Shown here: one piece after another, positions 9,077 to 17,463 of the stretch
Position numbering within the stretch: position 1 is the stretch's first letter
How the letters are laid out: every line of letters starts with the position of its first letter
Made by a program: the position numbers and the translations under genes
NCBI RefSeq assembly: GCF_000797495.1
Contig: NZ_JTGN01000019.1
Span: forward strand, 62,001 to 126,000
Direction: 5' to 3'
Length of the DNA stretch: 64,000 bases
DNA from: Robinsoniella peoriensis
GTDB taxonomy: Bacteria; Bacillota; Clostridia; Lachnospirales; Lachnospiraceae
Notes under the pieces: model-generated
What the model saw: the letters and a program-made list of their open reading frames with translations, nothing else
Databases searched by the model: none
Told to the model about the DNA's origin: nothing

Positions 9077-11378
9077 CTTTTCTGCCCCTCTTCTGTTTTA
9101 ACCTCTGGGCTGTTTTCTTTCTCCAAAAATAAAAACTATCCGCTATTTCTGTGTAACAGATACCCGTAAACAACATTAGTAAAAGTAAAACAAGTGCCAG
9201 TCTGCTTGATGCATGCCAGATCTGCCAGAACAGATGCTGGTATCCGGTCAGCGTAATCGTTCCATAATTGTATTTGTAAATACCAAGCTTTTCACTTAGA
9301 TTATCTACCAGCAGAAATGTAATATCCGACTGTTCTATCTTTGTCACAATTTTGCTTCTGCTAAAAGCCAGACCCATGGAATAAGTGTTATCCATTACTG
9401 TCTGGTTCCCGGTAATTCGATAAGATACCGGATTTTCGGGAATATTATGTATCAGTACATAGTCTGACAGATCATTTCCCTTCTCTTCCTCCATTACATA
9501 CCGTACCTTCTGCAGCTGGTTTCCTTCATTGTCCAGATAATAAATATCATTCCCTTTTTGTCCAAAATACCAATTCTCCTGACCCCCGTCGGAAAGTATG
9601 GTATAACTCTTGCTGTTCCTGCTGTCTGCTGCATAAATTGTCTTTCCATAACCCACATTGTCATATTCAATCGGTATAATCTCCTGACCCTGGTAATTCG
9701 CAGCTCCAACCAGACCTTTTTTTTCTGTTATGCGCAATGCATCTACATGTCCATTAAAAAATTCAATATCGTCATATACAAAATCCAGTATTTTATCTCC
9801 ACCTGCCGTAAAAGCTCCGTATTTTCCATTTCTTTCGCAGATAAATACCCTTTCTGTCTCTTTTTCTTTTGTGTTATTCTCATCATTGTATAAAATACTG
9901 TCCAGATACTCGGCAACCACAACACCACTGTTGGTTACCAGCGTTCTGCCCTTGTCACCCTGATATACAAAATAACTGTTTTGAAAAATAAACCGGGACT
10001 TTTCATTTGTTGAATTAAAAAACCGATCCTGTTCTCCTTTTCCAATTCGGAACAACTCACGATTCTGATAATTCTTTACAACATAATCCTTACCGTCATC
10101 ATAAGTAATCAGTTCCGATGTAATCATACAATCCGTTTCCGCCCCAACATCACATAATAGCGTGCCATCACCAGCATTATATACACGGTAAAAAGTATCT
10201 TTTGTATCGATCAGCAGCTTATTATCTTGGGCAAAAACCGGCATATCTACATTCTCTGTTCTGGGACCCTCGAAGGTTAAAATAATATTTTCATTTCTGT
10301 CCTCCAGTGTACAGGTTCCCTTAAAAATTCTCAGCCTTCTGTCCCCTCCGTCAACATACCGGTTAACACCGTCATAATTTCCTGCTACTCCTTCATAGTT
10401 TTGAATATCCATATTGCCTGCCTCAGCAGCATCTGTATCTGTAGTGTCCCTATTCTCGGATTCACCATTATCTTCCGCTTCATTTCCGGATTCCGTTACT
10501 CCATTTCCAGTTCCGCCAGTTCCTTCTGCGTTATTATTTCCGGCACTATCTGTAGTTTCCGAACTGCCCTCTGTCCCACTCTGTTCTTCCGTCTGTCTGC
10601 CCTCTGTTCCGCTCTGTTCTTCCGTCTCACCTTCCTCTGTGCTGTTTTCCTGAAGTTCGCTTTCCTGAAGTATATCTTCTGTCTCAGGTTCCGTTTCCCG
10701 TTCCTGTATCTTTTCTTTATCTAAGTTCCCACTATCAAAGAAATATCTGGTAACGGTTCTGGTATCTTCATGGATTACTCCGATATATCCGCCGTCATCA
10801 CTCATTGTCAAGCTGTCATATTCTAACGGGATCAGCGTTTCACCTTTTTCCGTTATTACTCCATATTTTTTATAAGCATAATATCCTCCGCCTGCCCCCG
10901 CATTGGAAAGTTCACCGGTTCCTGCAATAAACTGGTTCTCCTGTGTTTTTTGTAAAAACCCGTATTCTTGTGGAATTACAGTCTCATTTTTATCATTTAC
11001 AATTCCCACCTTACGGTCGGAGATCACCCAGAATAAGTTTCCTTCGTGATACATCCCATCTTTGATTAATTCTCCGGTCCACGGATCAAATATCGTAGAT
11101 TCGAATGGGAGTACCACCTCTCCTTCGTAGTTGAGCGCTCCTGATTTACCATTCTCTGAACTCGTAGCAATAATCAATCTGCTGTTCTCGTCGGTTACCA
11201 CATTAGAGACTTTTTCATTAAACCAGGTAATCTTACTACGGTTAAACCAAATTCCACATTGACTCGCCAGCATACATACAAGGCACACTGCTATAACTTG
11301 CTTAATAAGCCGATGGTAAGACTTTTTTTGAAACAAATATTTTAAATTTAGATTTTTAAGTCTTTTTTTAATCTTCAT
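9030..11378 (-). CDS. Membrane-anchored WG-repeat protein
   Basis: A 782-residue protein with a basic N-terminus, a transmembrane helix near residue 30, a large extracellular part, and a second helix near 740 followed by a basic tail. The outer part has several WG-type repeats (KYGVITEKGETLIPLEYD, KYGAFTAGGDKILDFVYD, KKGLVGAANYQGQEIIPIEYD), a beta-propeller-forming family thought to bind other proteins. An acidic Glu/Thr/Gly/Ser-rich spacer at about 225-330 interrupts it. The gene overlaps yfhO by 11 bases and srtB by 47, so the three are probably translated together. It may be a scaffold for the surface machinery; no enzymatic motif is apparent. Confidence 0.7.
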   Translation of the reverse strand: MKIKKRLKNLNLKYLFQKKSYHRLIKQVIAVCLVCMLASQCGIWFNRSKITWFNEKVSNVVTDENSRLIIATSSENGKSGALNYEGEVVLPFESTIFDPWTGELIKDGMYHEGNLFWVISDRKVGIVNDKNETVIPQEYGFLQKTQENQFIAGTGELSNAGAGGGYYAYKKYGVITEKGETLIPLEYDSLTMSDDGGYIGVIHEDTRTVTRYFFDSGNLDKEKIQERETEPETEDILQESELQENSTEEGETEEQSGTEGRQTEEQSGTEGSSETTDSAGNNNAEGTGGTGNGVTESGNEAEDNGESENRDTTDTDAAEAGNMDIQNYEGVAGNYDGVNRYVDGGDRRLRIFKGTCTLEDRNENIILTFEGPRTENVDMPVFAQDNKLLIDTKDTFYRVYNAGDGTLLCDVGAETDCMITSELITYDDGKDYVVKNYQNRELFRIGKGEQDRFFNSTNEKSRFIFQNSYFVYQGDKGRTLVTNSGVVVAEYLDSILYNDENNTKEKETERVFICERNGKYGAFTAGGDKILDFVYDDIEFFNGHVDALRITEKKGLVGAANYQGQEIIPIEYDNVGYGKTIYAADSRNSKSYTILSDGGQENWYFGQKGNDIYYLDNEGNQLQKVRYVMEEEKGNDLSDYVLIHNIPENPVSYRITGNQTVMDNTYSMGLAFSRSKIVTKIEQSDITFLLVDNLSEKLGIYKYNYGTITLTGYQHLFWQIWHASSRLALVLLLLMLFTGICYTEIADSFYFWRKKTAQRLKQKRGRKDGTQKAGTGRRIKKL

Positions 11379-14037
11379 TTCCCTTTTCCATTTCCGTTAT
11401 CTGTCCGCCGCGATTTTCCTTTGCATCTCTTCTTCTGCTGCAGATGCACAACAGAACCATAACTGCCAGACTGAGTAAACTGATCCCAAGGCCCGCATAT
11501 AAACCTGGCGAAGTATACTTAAAAATAACTTCATGTTCTCCTGTTTCCAGATCCAATGCGATCAAAGACTGATTAATCGGCATTATTTCAGCCTCTTCAC
11601 CGTCTATAAAAGCTCTCCATCCTTTTTCATAAGGAATAGTGGTAAATAGAACTCCATCTTTTTCTGCATGTACCTTTCCTCTGACGTACCCATCCCTGCC
11701 TTCTTCAATCAGAAGCGATTCACTGTTCAAATCTTCAAATGCCCGGTCCATCTCCTTCTGATGATATGCATACATAGAAAGGCTGATCTTACCAAATGTC
11801 ACACTCTCTTCCTGGATCCCTATCTTCAGAGTTACCTTATCTCCCTTTTTTACATTTCCCACATGATAGAAATGATTGCTCAGCTGCTTATCTGCAATTA
11901 ACTCATCATTTATAAAGATCTGGACTCCGGATGTATAAGCTGCTGCCAGACGCAGATACAGATCTTCATCCTCTTTTACTACTGCTTCAAAGACGATATG
12001 ATCCTTTCTGCTGCCTTCTGCAGATAGATATCCAAACTGCTGGTTATCAATAATCTGAACCTCCACATCATTCTGCTCTTTTAACTGAAACTCCTGCTCT
12101 ATGAACACCTGATATTGTTTGCCCGTCATCAGATGCAGCAGCTGCGACTGATTATAAAAATAATCGGCATTCAGAGATTTCCAGTCCCTTACCTCGGGTT
12201 CACACATATATGCTATTGGCAGTATCTGCTTATTTTCATATACATCAACATTTCCGGTCTGTGTACTAAGTTCATAACGGTTATCCAGACGACTGGCATC
12301 ACCATTTAATACCAGTATATTTTTCAGACCAAAAAGTGTATTAATAACCGGCGTTCCACTGGCATATCCAAAATGATTACTGCTGAAAGAAAAACCAATA
12401 TTCCCAAGAAATGTTGCCATTGTGCTGTTTACCATAGATCCAAATAAACCAGTGCCGTACAAGTTATACGCCATCCCCTCATTTTCTACTGTAGGATTTG
12501 ACAATTCCTGCCGGTAAAGATCCTTACCAAGTAATTTTCTCGCTTCATAGACATCATTCTGGCTCCTGTAAAAGTCAGTGACGGTAATTCCGCCCTGTAG
12601 TTTACTTCCCGTTACAGCACTTGCCAAAAGCTCCAGGCATATAACAGATATCATGATTCCCATTACGAATTTCCGGTCTTCTGCTTTTATTACGTACCAG
12701 ATCTGCATAATCATATATCCTGCTGCTAATGCCACGCTAAACCAGAACATTTTAATTGAAATATTTTCACGCTGCAGAACATACAGGGCAGATAGACCAG
12801 CGATGACGCAGATGTCAGCCAGCAGGATCTGCCACAGGGGATACTTCTTTAAATTGCAAAAAGCTTCATATGCCAGTAACAGAACTACAAAAATTAATAA
12901 AAATACAAAACGGTTCGGAATTCCGACCTGATTATGAAAACCATGCCAGATAAAGTTAAGGCATTTTTCATTCGTGCTTAAAAATAACAGCAGTATGAGC
13001 CCAGCCATTTTTAATTTGCTGCTTATCTTTATTCCCCTTTTTAAAAAATAAAGCAAAGCAAGTCCTAACATAGCAATTCCAGCGTATAAATTTGCATTAT
13101 AGGAAGCATTATTCACAACAGAAACCGGATCAGAGAAGGCAAATATCCCCCCTTCTTTTCCAGCTAAAATATTAGAAAATGTCGTCATTAATTCTATTTG
13201 TGGCAGCTGTTCATTTACGGAGGTCTGAGACACTCCAATATATGCCGGTATAAGAACCAGGCAGGCCATTCCTGCCGCTAAAACAGAAGAACCAGCAAAC
13301 AAAAATCCACGCTTAAAAAAGCATTTAATATTTTCAAACTGATAAAAGAAAAACCATATTACTAAAAAGATGCAGATCATATAAGTAATGTAAAAACTGC
13401 TCCATAAAGAAAGCGACAAACTAACGGCATATAACTTCCATTTACCATTTTTCAGCAGTTTCTCCAGACCTGTAAGTATCAGAGGAAACAGTGCAAGACT
13501 GTCCAGCCACATAATATTAAAAGAATACCCAATCATAAAACTGGACATGCCATAAGCGCATGCAAATGGTAAAATTCGTAAATCATGTTTATTTCCCCGG
13601 CTGCCAATATAAAATGCGAAACTGAGGCTGCACAGCACCAGTCTTAAACCAATCAAAAAATTCATTGCAAAATCCAGGCCATCTGCTGGAAATAAAAGTA
13701 TGATCAAATTCAATGGAGATGAGAGATAGTAAGACCATAAGCTCAAGAAATTAAATCCCATACCTCCGCCAAATGAATATTGTAAAGACTGTCCTTCTAA
13801 GAGACGTTCTCTATACTGGCCCATAAATGGATAATACTGATGAATTGCATCATTTGTCAGAAATGAATTATTACCAAAAGGAGCATATCCCATAAATATA
13901 GAAATCAAGACCCAGAACAAAGCCGAGACTGCAAGTACGATTACATACACACGATTTTCTTTTATCCATTCTTTCCAGTTAAATGATTGTTTTGCATTCA
14001 TTTTTTCTTTTTTTTGCTTGTGTGTAAAAAGTTCCAT
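11368..14037 (-). CDS. yfhO: YfhO-family membrane glycosyltransferase-like protein
   Basis: An 889-residue polytopic protein with about a dozen hydrophobic helices in the first 520 residues, an extracellular domain, and a last helix near 855. The early NDAIHQYYPF motif in the first outer loop and the GGGMGFNF segment are characteristic of YfhO, a GT-C-like enzyme. In Bacillus, YfhO takes a sugar from undecaprenyl phosphate, supplied by CsbB and a GtrA-type flippase, and puts it on lipoteichoic acid. All three components are in this operon, so the same chemistry is likely here; the acceptor could be teichoic acid or the operon's surface proteins. Length is normal for the family. Confidence 0.88.
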   Translation of the reverse strand: MELFTHKQKKEKMNAKQSFNWKEWIKENRVYVIVLAVSALFWVLISIFMGYAPFGNNSFLTNDAIHQYYPFMGQYRERLLEGQSLQYSFGGGMGFNFLSLWSYYLSSPLNLIILLFPADGLDFAMNFLIGLRLVLCSLSFAFYIGSRGNKHDLRILPFACAYGMSSFMIGYSFNIMWLDSLALFPLILTGLEKLLKNGKWKLYAVSLSLSLWSSFYITYMICIFLVIWFFFYQFENIKCFFKRGFLFAGSSVLAAGMACLVLIPAYIGVSQTSVNEQLPQIELMTTFSNILAGKEGGIFAFSDPVSVVNNASYNANLYAGIAMLGLALLYFLKRGIKISSKLKMAGLILLLFLSTNEKCLNFIWHGFHNQVGIPNRFVFLLIFVVLLLAYEAFCNLKKYPLWQILLADICVIAGLSALYVLQRENISIKMFWFSVALAAGYMIMQIWYVIKAEDRKFVMGIMISVICLELLASAVTGSKLQGGITVTDFYRSQNDVYEARKLLGKDLYRQELSNPTVENEGMAYNLYGTGLFGSMVNSTMATFLGNIGFSFSSNHFGYASGTPVINTLFGLKNILVLNGDASRLDNRYELSTQTGNVDVYENKQILPIAYMCEPEVRDWKSLNADYFYNQSQLLHLMTGKQYQVFIEQEFQLKEQNDVEVQIIDNQQFGYLSAEGSRKDHIVFEAVVKEDEDLYLRLAAAYTSGVQIFINDELIADKQLSNHFYHVGNVKKGDKVTLKIGIQEESVTFGKISLSMYAYHQKEMDRAFEDLNSESLLIEEGRDGYVRGKVHAEKDGVLFTTIPYEKGWRAFIDGEEAEIMPINQSLIALDLETGEHEVIFKYTSPGLYAGLGISLLSLAVMVLLCICSRRRDAKENRGGQITEMEKGNED

Positions 14038-14050
14038 TCCTGTACTCCTT

Positions 14051-14599
14051 TTATTTCATCAGACTTATTTTATGAAAAGGAAAAACCCGTGCAACAATAT
14101 GTCCGTCAATTTTCTCCTTGGGAATCGTCCCTATTTCACTGTATCTGCTGTCCATAGAGACCGTTCGGTTATCTCCCAATAAAAAATACTGCCCCTTAGG
14201 AACTTTGGCTGGATAGTGAATATCACCCGTGACAATCGTGGTATCCATAATATAATCCTCTTTTAATTCTTCTCCATTGACATATAAATTACCAGTCAGT
14301 GGATTTATATCAATCACATCACCGGGCACCCCTATTACACGCTTTACCAGTTCCTCTTCCATTCCTTTTCCGGAATGACAAATCACAATATCTCCCCTTT
14401 TAGGTTCATATCCCAACTTTATGTATATCAATAAATTTTTATTTTGCAGCGTAGGCTCCATACTCTCACCATGAACTAACGCAAATCCGCCTACTGTTAA
14501 ATTTATCAGAAAAATAACAAGCCCCACTGCTGCCATTTGAAGAAAGAAATAGAGCCACTCTGCAGCTAATTTTTTCTTTTTCTCAATGTGATTTTTCAC
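14051..14599 (-). CDS. lepB: Signal peptidase I
   Basis: A 182-residue protein with one N-terminal transmembrane helix (residues 20-40) and the serine/lysine dyad of type I signal peptidases: Ser46 in HGESMEPT and Lys86 in VKRVIGVPGD. The later GDNRTVSMDSR box is also present. The Ser-Lys dyad makes it a prokaryotic-type enzyme rather than a SipW/ER type, which has histidine. Being inside the surface operon, it is probably a dedicated peptidase for the large exported proteins encoded upstream, although a general role cannot be excluded. It lies 13 bases from yfhO and 10 from the next gene upstream. Confidence 0.95.
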   Translation of the reverse strand: MKNHIEKKKKLAAEWLYFFLQMAAVGLVIFLINLTVGGFALVHGESMEPTLQNKNLLIYIKLGYEPKRGDIVICHSGKGMEEELVKRVIGVPGDVIDINPLTGNLYVNGEELKEDYIMDTTIVTGDIHYPAKVPKGQYFLLGDNRTVSMDSRYSEIGTIPKEKIDGHIVARVFPFHKISLMK

Positions 14600-14609
14600 T
14601 ATAATTACC

Positions 14610-15218
14610 CTAATTCTGGATTACTATGGTCATTGCTGCTTTCATCGTTCCGGTCACTTCTTTTCCGTCCACATCGTAGACATAATAGGTGAGTGTAGCC
14701 GGATATGCACCTTTTGGCAGGTTTTTGGTAAGTTTAATTGTGGGGATATACTGCTCAGGATAAATGAGGTCATCACTGCGGTACAGCTCTGATCCATCCT
14801 CATCTAAAGTTAAAGCTACCGTACACGGAAAACTATTGCCCGGGCTGTTTACAATATCTACCTTGCCCTTTGAAGTTCCATTCTGAAAAATCGGCTGGCT
14901 ATTTACATTAACTGTAAACATAGATTCATCTATTTTCTGCTGCAGTGCATCTCCCAATTCCCCTTCCTTCATTCCTTCCGGCAAACCATTCATAATAGCT
15001 CCCTCTGCAGCTATACCTGCAGTTTCGGCTTCATCTGCTGTATTGTTTTTAAACTTTGATGAAAGCGCAAACGCTGTGGTTGAAAGTATCAGAACAACTG
15101 CAATCAGCAGAACCCATTTTCCTTTTGACTTTGGCTCAGGCTCATGCATTTCCGTTGTTTCTTTTTTTTGTTCCTCCAGTTCTTCTTCATAAGCCTTGTT
15201 TAATTCATCTAGTTTCAT
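14610..15218 (-). CDS. Single-pass membrane protein, paralogue A
   Basis: A 202-residue protein with a charged cytoplasmic head (Glu/Lys-rich, about 33 residues), one transmembrane helix (about 34-52) and an outer domain of about 100 residues. That domain resembles the product of the next gene upstream in order and phrasing: a NVNSQP or VNTSLD strand, a LTLDEDG or LSIDEKK segment, SDDLIYPEQ or SELIKPGDS, then a LPKGAYPATLTYYVYD or IYNATIYYTFYD strand. The fold looks like an Ig-like beta-sandwich. No known function; the pair may be accessory factors or chaperones for the neighbouring secreted proteins. Confidence 0.6.
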   Translation of the reverse strand: MKLDELNKAYEEELEEQKKETTEMHEPEPKSKGKWVLLIAVVLILSTTAFALSSKFKNNTADEAETAGIAAEGAIMNGLPEGMKEGELGDALQQKIDESMFTVNVNSQPIFQNGTSKGKVDIVNSPGNSFPCTVALTLDEDGSELYRSDDLIYPEQYIPTIKLTKNLPKGAYPATLTYYVYDVDGKEVTGTMKAAMTIVIQN

Positions 15219-15254
15219 CTGTTTTATAATCTCCTTTAAATTTCTATGACTGTG

Positions 15255-15902
15255 TCATCTATCTGCCTGCTCATGGGTTTCAATAGTAGCTGTCACCTGG
15301 TGTTCCCCTACCACTGTCTCCCCCTTTTCGTCATAAAATGTATAATAAATCGTTGCATTATAGATTCCTTTTTCAGCTGGCAATCCGGTGAGTTCTGCAT
15401 CTTCCACGCTGTCGCCAGGTTTTATCAACTCTGACTGATAGAGATAAGCCTCTTTTTTCTCATCTATAGACAACTTAATTTTAAGGGGATATGCACAATA
15501 AGGTGGATTTGCTAAACGCAGCGCAACCGTTTTTCCATCCGCTTTTACATCTAAACTGGTATTCACATACACATAAATCTGACCTTTATCTACACTTTTA
15601 TTTTTCCAGTCTGCTTTTTCTTCTTTAGTGATGAAAGATGGATATTTATTTCGGATATCACTGCTGTTCATTTTATTCACTCCCAGAAATATTCCTCCTA
15701 TTATTACAAGAATCAACGCAGGAATTACGGCAGCCAAAATATACAATTGCTTTTTTCTTCCCACTATATTTCTTTTTTTCTTACCCGCTCCCCTATTTTT
15801 CGCTCTTTCCGGGGGCTTACCGAATTCTTCCTTTACACTCTTGGAAGATTCAAATTCTTTTTCCAGCTGCTCCAATGCGGAGAGTCTTCTGTTTTCATCC
15901 AT
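15255..15902 (-). CDS. Single-pass membrane protein, paralogue B
   Basis: A 215-residue protein with a charged head of about 50 residues, a transmembrane helix near 52-72 and an outer domain whose second half matches paralogue A (SELIKPGDS...LPAEKGIYNATIYYTFYD). The tandem arrangement implies a local duplication followed by divergence. The head contains an EQLEKEFESSKS helix and a very basic patch before the membrane (KKKRNIVGRKKQ). No known function. The position between the tail-anchored small protein and the signal peptidase suggests work at the outer membrane face during export or assembly. Confidence 0.6.
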   Translation of the reverse strand: MDENRRLSALEQLEKEFESSKSVKEEFGKPPERAKNRGAGKKKRNIVGRKKQLYILAAVIPALILVIIGGIFLGVNKMNSSDIRNKYPSFITKEEKADWKNKSVDKGQIYVYVNTSLDVKADGKTVALRLANPPYCAYPLKIKLSIDEKKEAYLYQSELIKPGDSVEDAELTGLPAEKGIYNATIYYTFYDEKGETVVGEHQVTATIETHEQADR

Positions 15903-15983
15903 GATCTACCTCTTTAAATTATTATCGTCAGCCTGATAGGCTGACGAAAAATATTCTCCAATATGCATTTGGGAACTCCCCGC

Positions 15984-16406
15984 CTATTGTTTGTTTCTTG
16001 CAGTTCTCTGTTTTATCACCACTGCTAAAATGATTACTGATACAATCAGTAAAACCAGAAATATCAGATTTCTGTTTAAATCTCCGGTTTTTGCATTCTG
16101 AGTCAGCTTATCATTTAGTCCATTTCCAACCTGAGTGGTTGATGGTTTTGACGATTTAGATGACGAAGACTTACCTGATGAAGCTGTACTTCCATTCTTT
16201 GCCTTTACCGTACCATCAACATCCACCTTTCCATTTCCCTGCACAGGTTCTTTATTCCCGGGAGATTGCTGCTGAATTGTTTTACTCTCTGCTTCAGCCG
16301 CATAAGCTCTGTACGGTAACGTTAAAAGCAGAGAAATCGACAACAAAATTCCCAGCAGCAAAAAGATATTAGTTTTACACGCTTTTCTTCCTATCCTTTC
16401 TTCCAT
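15984..16406 (-). CDS. Small exported protein with sortase-B-like sorting signal
   Basis: A 140-residue protein: signal peptide (residues 1-37, ending AYAAEA), a short body with KVDVDGTVKAK, a Ser/Lys-rich linker (about 70-92), then NAKTGD at residues 104-109, a hydrophobic helix (112-131) and a basic tail. That last arrangement is a cell-wall sorting signal, and NAKTGD is close to the NP(Q/K)T(N/G/S) signals of class B sortases; the operon encodes one. The body shares a VDVDG phrase with the 268-residue secreted protein encoded just upstream. It may be the wall-anchored base of the surface structure. The cleavage site is predicted, not shown. Confidence 0.65.
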   Translation of the reverse strand: MEERIGRKACKTNIFLLLGILLSISLLLTLPYRAYAAEAESKTIQQQSPGNKEPVQGNGKVDVDGTVKAKNGSTASSGKSSSSKSSKPSTTQVGNGLNDKLTQNAKTGDLNRNLIFLVLLIVSVIILAVVIKQRTARNKQ

Positions 16407-16439
16407 AAAGTCCTCCTTGTATTGTAATTTTCAACGTGG

Positions 16440-16483
16440 CCCCTTGAGAAACAGCTGCATCTTTTCAGCTGTTTCTCAAGGGG
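16440..16483. other. Perfect 18-bp inverted repeat in the surface operon
   Basis: CCCCTTGAGAAACAGCTG (16440-16457) is mirrored exactly at 16466-16483 around an 8-base loop. Neither side is followed by a U tract, so it is not a typical intrinsic terminator. It lies between the secreted 268-residue protein gene and the small sortase-substrate gene, where such hairpins often protect the 3' end of an abundant upstream message after processing, giving unequal expression along an operon. Confidence 0.85.
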
Positions 16484-16588
16484 TCAAGTATTTCTCAACC
16501 CCAGTTAAAAAAATAAGTAGCCAACGTATTTTTTGTTTTTTAAACTGTCCATTCTAATGAACGGACAGCCATCATATGTATTCAGTTA

Positions 16589-17395
16589 TTATTTGTTGTA
16601 GCTATAAACCATATTCAATTTGAAATTACTTTTCAGTTCTTTGCCATCCTCGTAGCTTGTTGCAAATTTAGTTGTAACACCTGTTGCAGCTCCATTCTGG
16701 TCAGCAAAAAATAAATCTGTTGAAGATGGATTTACAGCATCTCCTGCTGCTCTTGTTCCTGCCGCTAAAGTTCCTAATGCTGCCTTGTTTAAATTAGCAC
16801 CTAAATCCTGTGCCGTTCCACCCTTCAGGTTCAGATAAACACCAGCAACCTGATTTGAATCTTCTGCTGCATTGATGCCGCTTACAACTTTAAAGTCTCC
16901 TGTTGCATTTGCTTTTGTTACTGCTACACTAACTGTCTTAGGAACCGGCACTTTACTAGACTGGATATAACAGGACTGATTTAAAATCGTACCTTTTACT
17001 GATTTATCACTGGAAGTAAGCTGAATATTAGCATCGGCACCATTACCTGCTACCAGGAAAGAAAGGTATGTAGGTGCAGTTATAATAAGCTGAGCAGAAT
17101 CTTCTGTTCCATCGCCGCCCCAGTCAGTTGTGGTACTGTTGCTGTCCAAAGGTTTTGCAGATCCTGTATAGCTAGGAAGTGAAGGGTTAACAGAGCTACC
17201 ACTAGAATCAATAACAGCATCTTTAGTCAGCCAACCGTCTACATCCACACTTGCTTCTGCATTAGCGGGAGTATTATCTCCCTCCGTTCTTTGATTTAAA
17301 ACCTGATCCGGTGTGGCTGCAAATGCTCCAATTGACATGGACGCCGCCATTGCTACTGTTAAACCTAACGCGATAAATCTCTTCTTGTTTTTCAT
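16589..17395 (-). CDS. Secreted surface protein, probably a major component
   Basis: A 268-residue exported protein with a clean signal peptide (residues 1-27, ending GAFAA). The mature part begins with a VDVDGWLTKDAV segment, has an LIITAPTYLSFLVAGNG strand near residue 105, and ends in FKLNMVYSYNK. These landmarks recur in order in the C-terminal part of the 1172-residue product encoded upstream (IDGTWLKDDVAV, LKITVPTRIIFNIYTSG, MKLSFSFGSG), so the two probably share a domain. The composition is rich in Ala, Asn, Ser and Thr with few charges, as in filament or array subunits. A stable hairpin lies downstream. Not a WxL protein; family unknown. Confidence 0.6.
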   Translation of the reverse strand: MKNKKRFIALGLTVAMAASMSIGAFAATPDQVLNQRTEGDNTPANAEASVDVDGWLTKDAVIDSSGSSVNPSLPSYTGSAKPLDSNSTTTDWGGDGTEDSAQLIITAPTYLSFLVAGNGADANIQLTSSDKSVKGTILNQSCYIQSSKVPVPKTVSVAVTKANATGDFKVVSGINAAEDSNQVAGVYLNLKGGTAQDLGANLNKAALGTLAAGTRAAGDAVNPSSTDLFFADQNGAATGVTTKFATSYEDGKELKSNFKLNMVYSYNK

Positions 17396-17463
17396 ATGTT
17401 TCTTCCTCCTAAATTAAGTTTGGCTACTATATATAATTAACGCCATTGGCTGTTAATCCGTTA

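Noticed and set aside
16520..16588. CTGTCC/GGACAG hairpin after the 268-residue protein gene as a terminator
   Set aside because: The stem is only about 10 bp with a wobble and no T tract follows on the minus strand.
16589..17395. WxL-domain or LPXTG pilin
   Set aside because: No WxL motifs, no pilin motif and no sorting signal are present in the protein.
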